The notes beneath the pieces were generated by a model. It did not search any database. It was not told the DNA's origin and worked only from the letters and a program-made list of their open reading frames with translations. A program made the translations under genes and the position numbers. Positions 61,316-64,000 of a stretch of 64,000 bases of DNA are shown one piece after another (position 1 is the stretch's first letter; the number at the start of each line of letters is the position of its first letter). Location: contig JAJDXM010000050.1 in NCBI GenBank assembly GCA_022823225.1, forward strand, positions 1-64,000. The letters run 5' to 3'. This DNA is from Gemmatimonadota bacterium. Its GTDB lineage: Bacteria; Gemmatimonadota; Gemmatimonadetes; Longimicrobiales; Gaopeijiaceae.

Positions 61316-63721
61316 ATGCGCACCGCCCGACACCTTGCCGCGGTTCGTCCCGGCGCGGCCGTCATCGCCACGGCCGCCGCCTTCACGGCCCTCACCCCCC
61401 TCCCCGCCCACCCGCAGCAGCGCCTCTTCACACCCGGAATCGCACTCGACGTCCAGGGCGTGAGCATCGCGGCGGTGACGGACGACGGCTCCCGCGTGGC
61501 CGCGACGGTGAGGACCCGGCGCGACCGCACCGGGGTCGACCACCAGCGCTACGGCGACCCCACGTACATCTCCCCCACCACTACGCGGCTGATGGTGATC
61601 GACACGCGGAGCGGGGAGCGCACGTGGGTGCATGAGGAGCCGGCGCAGTTGCGCGGCTTCGAGTGGTCGCCCGACGGGGGGCGGCTCGCGTATTTCATCG
61701 TGGAGGACGGCGGGTCCGGCGAGGGCGTCGGATCGGGCGACGGCGGACGCTCCGGCGAGGGCGGGCGGTACCGGCTCAGGATCTTCGACGCGTCGACGGG
61801 CCGTGCCCGCACCGTGGCGCTGCGCACCGACAGGGCGATCGCGTCGTCGTCGCCGCTGGTGTGGTCGCCCGACGGGGCGATGCTGCTGATCGGCCTGCGT
61901 CCCGACGGTTGGGCGGCCGAGGCGCGCGCAGCCTTCGTGGCGCTTACCGAGGCGCCGGTCATCGTGCAGGATTCCCGTAACGACTTCCTGGCCTGGGACC
62001 GCGTGAGGAACATCGCCGCGCGGCAGATCACCGCGCTTGTTTCCCCCCAAGACGGCAGCGTGCGAGAGATCCTTGCCGACGTGACGCCATCCGGACCGGG
62101 CTTCTCGGAGGACGGTTCCTACATCACCTACTCGACGGCCACGCGAACGAAAACGTCCTACACCCGGCGGGACGGGACCGAGTACGAGCTCTTCCGGCTG
62201 GCGCTCGCGGAGGGCAGCGAGCCCGAGTCCCTGCGGGACACCGGCGAGGAGCGGCTGAGCGCGAACTGGAATGCGGCGCGCGAAGCTTTTGCCTATGGCG
62301 AGCGGGGATCGGTTTTCGTGCGGCGGCTGGGCGAGGACGAGGCGGTCGACGTGACGGCCGAACACCGTGGGCCCGCAGATGAAGGTGTCGGCGCCGAGGA
62401 CGAGGGCGGTGGCGGAGAAGGCGGCGGCGCGGGCGGCACCGGCGACCCCGATGCGGCCGACACCGACTCCACCCGCATCCGATTCTCGCTCCAGCGCTGG
62501 AGCCCTTCGGGCGACCGGCTCCTGCTCAGCTCCCAGGACGCCTGGCACCTCCTCGACCTCGGCACGGGCGATCTGCGCACCCTTCTCGAACTCGAGGGAG
62601 ACGACGACACCCGCCCCCGCCGCCAGGTCCAGGCATGGAGCGACGACGGCCGCCACCTCTACTTCAGCTACTCCGCCCGGGACCGCTGGCAGCGCGGCCT
62701 GAAGCGCCTCGACACAGCGTCGGGCGCCATCGAGACCCTCATGCTCGACGACAACCTCTACCGCTCCTGGAACATCTCCGACGACGGCAGCACCATCGTC
62801 TACACCATGTCCGACGGCGACCACCCGGACGAGATCTGGACCACCGCCACGGACCGCCTCGCGCCCCGGCAACTCACCACCTCCAACCCCCAGCTCGACG
62901 ATGTCGCGCTCACCCGCAGCGAACTCGTCGAGTATCTGGACGTCGATGGTAATACGCTTTACGGCATTCTGTATTACCCCGCCAACTACGAGCCGGGCCG
63001 CACCTACCCCCTCGTGGCCGAGATCTACGAGCAGTACTTCGACAACGGGTTCAACGAGAACATGAACCTGATCACGGCACAGGGGTGGTTCGGGTTCCGT
63101 CCGTCGGTGCGCTTCGAGGAGGGCTTTCCCGGCGAGGCGTGGCTGAAGGCCGTGCCGAACGCGATCAACAAGATCATCGAGCGGGGGCTCGTCGACCCGG
63201 AGAAGGTGGGTGTGTACGGGCAGAGCTACGGCGGCTACGCGACCAACCTGCTGATCACGCAGACCGACCGCTTCGCGGCGGCGGCCAACGTGTCGGGCAA
63301 GGTGAACATCATCTCCTTCCTCGGCGACTCGCCGAAGATCACGACGCGCAACTACGCGGCCGCCGAGGTCGGGCAGGACCGGATCGGCGCCACGCTCTGG
63401 GAGCAGCCGCACAAGTACATCGAGCACTCGGCGGTGATGTTCGCCGACCGGATCGAGACGCCGCTGCTCATGCTGTCCGGCGAGGGCGACTGGAACGTGC
63501 CGGCGACGAACCAGCGCGAGATGTACTATGCACTGCGGCGGCTGGGGAAGGAGGTCGTGTGGGTGCACTACACCGCGGGCGGTCACGGGGCCGGGCGGGC
63601 GAGCACTCCGGCCGACTTCGTGGACCACTGGCAGCGCATGTTCGACTGGTTCGCCGAGCACTTCGGGGAGGAGGACGGGAAGCCGGTGTCGCAGGGGGAC
63701 GGGGAGGCCTCGCGGAGGTGA
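61316..63721 (+). CDS. Secreted S9-family prolyl oligopeptidase/dipeptidyl peptidase
   Basis: An 801-residue exported serine peptidase. After a signal sequence (GAAVIATAAAFTALTPLPAHPQ) comes a beta-propeller (about residues 35-545) with WSPDG-type blade motifs, interrupted by a Gly/Glu-rich low-complexity insert (about 355-380). The C-terminal alpha/beta-hydrolase domain carries nucleophile Ser in GVYGQSYGGYATNL, Asp in SGEGDWNVPATNQ and His in TAGGHGAGR. It cleaves short peptides, often after proline. ATG 61316 precedes the signal peptide; the ribosome site is weak. Confidence 0.92.
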   Translation: MRTARHLAAVRPGAAVIATAAAFTALTPLPAHPQQRLFTPGIALDVQGVSIAAVTDDGSRVAATVRTRRDRTGVDHQRYGDPTYISPTTTRLMVIDTRSGERTWVHEEPAQLRGFEWSPDGGRLAYFIVEDGGSGEGVGSGDGGRSGEGGRYRLRIFDASTGRARTVALRTDRAIASSSPLVWSPDGAMLLIGLRPDGWAAEARAAFVALTEAPVIVQDSRNDFLAWDRVRNIAARQITALVSPQDGSVREILADVTPSGPGFSEDGSYITYSTATRTKTSYTRRDGTEYELFRLALAEGSEPESLRDTGEERLSANWNAAREAFAYGERGSVFVRRLGEDEAVDVTAEHRGPADEGVGAEDEGGGGEGGGAGGTGDPDAADTDSTRIRFSLQRWSPSGDRLLLSSQDAWHLLDLGTGDLRTLLELEGDDDTRPRRQVQAWSDDGRHLYFSYSARDRWQRGLKRLDTASGAIETLMLDDNLYRSWNISDDGSTIVYTMSDGDHPDEIWTTATDRLAPRQLTTSNPQLDDVALTRSELVEYLDVDGNTLYGILYYPANYEPGRTYPLVAEIYEQYFDNGFNENMNLITAQGWFGFRPSVRFEEGFPGEAWLKAVPNAINKIIERGLVDPEKVGVYGQSYGGYATNLLITQTDRFAAAANVSGKVNIISFLGDSPKITTRNYAAAEVGQDRIGATLWEQPHKYIEHSAVMFADRIETPLLMLSGEGDWNVPATNQREMYYALRRLGKEVVWVHYTAGGHGAGRASTPADFVDHWQRMFDWFAEHFGEEDGKPVSQGDGEASRR

Positions 63722-63737
63722 CGCGCGGTGCCCGGGG

Positions 63738-64000
63738 GTGGCCACGCAGGCGGCAAGCGCCGTGAATCGGCCCCTCGCAGGCCAGACCGCGGTCGTCACC
63801 GGCGGCAACTCCGGCGTCGGGCGTTCGGCGACCGAGATGCTCCTGCGGGCGGGCGCGGACGTGACGATGGTCTGCCGGAGCCGCGAGCGGGGGGAGCGGG
63901 CGCTGGCGGAGATGCGGGATGCGGGGATTGCGGGTGGCGCGGCGGAGGGCGCCGAGGATCCGAACGCGCGCGAGACCGGGGATGCTGCCGGACGGCCCGG
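63738..64000 (+). CDS. Short-chain dehydrogenase/reductase, N-terminal part only
   Basis: The window ends inside this gene. The visible 87 codons give the NAD(P)-binding start of an SDR: GQTAVVTGGNSGVGRSATEM (TGxxxGxG motif), then VTMVCRSRERGERALAEMRD. A variable Gly/Glu/Asp-rich stretch follows (EGAEDPNARETGDAAG). The active-site YxxxK lies beyond the edge. GTG at 63738 or 63762 may be the start. Confidence 0.75.
   Translation, partial: MATQAASAVNRPLAGQTAVVTGGNSGVGRSATEMLLRAGADVTMVCRSRERGERALAEMRDAGIAGGAAEGAEDPNARETGDAAGRP

Overview
The window is GC-rich and densely coded, with short intergenic gaps and many 4-nt ATGA/GTGA gene overlaps. The gene content fits a free-living, aerobic, Gram-negative-type bacterium. 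Signs of this are a TonB-dependent outer-membrane receptor, another beta-barrel protein, many secreted peptidases and amidohydrolases, a sulfite dehydrogenase/cytochrome c pair, and bshA for bacillithiol synthesis. PadR regulators next to 'permease prefix domain' membrane proteins point to Gemmatimonadota or a near relative. That placement is inference from gene content; no rRNA gene is present.

Layout. 1-12.5 kb: argR and a TonB-dependent receptor (minus), then threonine dehydratase with a betaine/choline-type ABC transporter whose binding protein and permease are fused, a YkvI-like membrane protein, an MFS carrier, a large sigma-region-4-like regulator, an aminotransferase and an SRPBCC protein. 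12.5-16 kb: rho and a secreted His/Tyr-rich protein with RSAP repeats. 15.8-22.4 kb: a histidine utilisation locus (hutI, hutF, hutU, hutH). Its first gene on the minus strand is an AhpD-like peroxidase-family gene with an in-frame UGA in place of the second Cys of its CxxC motif, a probable new selenoprotein. Just upstream are tRNA-Gly and tRNA-Cys.

22.9-39.3 kb: a beta-barrel protein (plus), then housekeeping genes on the minus strand: infC-rpmI-rplT-pheS-pheT-coiled coil-zapA-sulfite dehydrogenase-cytochrome c, and rny-folD-xseA-xseB-ispA-nadK-recN. infC appears to start at a rare AUC codon behind a strong ribosome site and a terminator-like hairpin. 39.3-53.3 kb (minus): secreted cyanophycinase-like and creatininase-like hydrolases; groES-groEL under a perfect CIRCE element; and the tightly overlapped cluster secD-secF-tatD-mutL-miaA-bshA-uppP-birA-coaX.

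53.7-64 kb (plus except one pair): a ComEC-like metallo-beta-lactamase with a DUF3006 partner, then the most unusual block of the window. This is an array of six paralogous four-helix 'permease prefix' membrane proteins with two 90%-identical PadR repressors, ordered membrane-membrane-PadR, membrane-membrane-PadR, membrane-membrane, behind one palindromic operator candidate. A minus-strand HEPN/MNT toxin-antitoxin pair follows, then an S9 prolyl oligopeptidase and a short-chain dehydrogenase cut by the window end.

The two strongest leads for undescribed biology are the UGA-containing AhpD-like gene co-transcribed with hutH-hutU, and the PadR/prefix-membrane-protein array.
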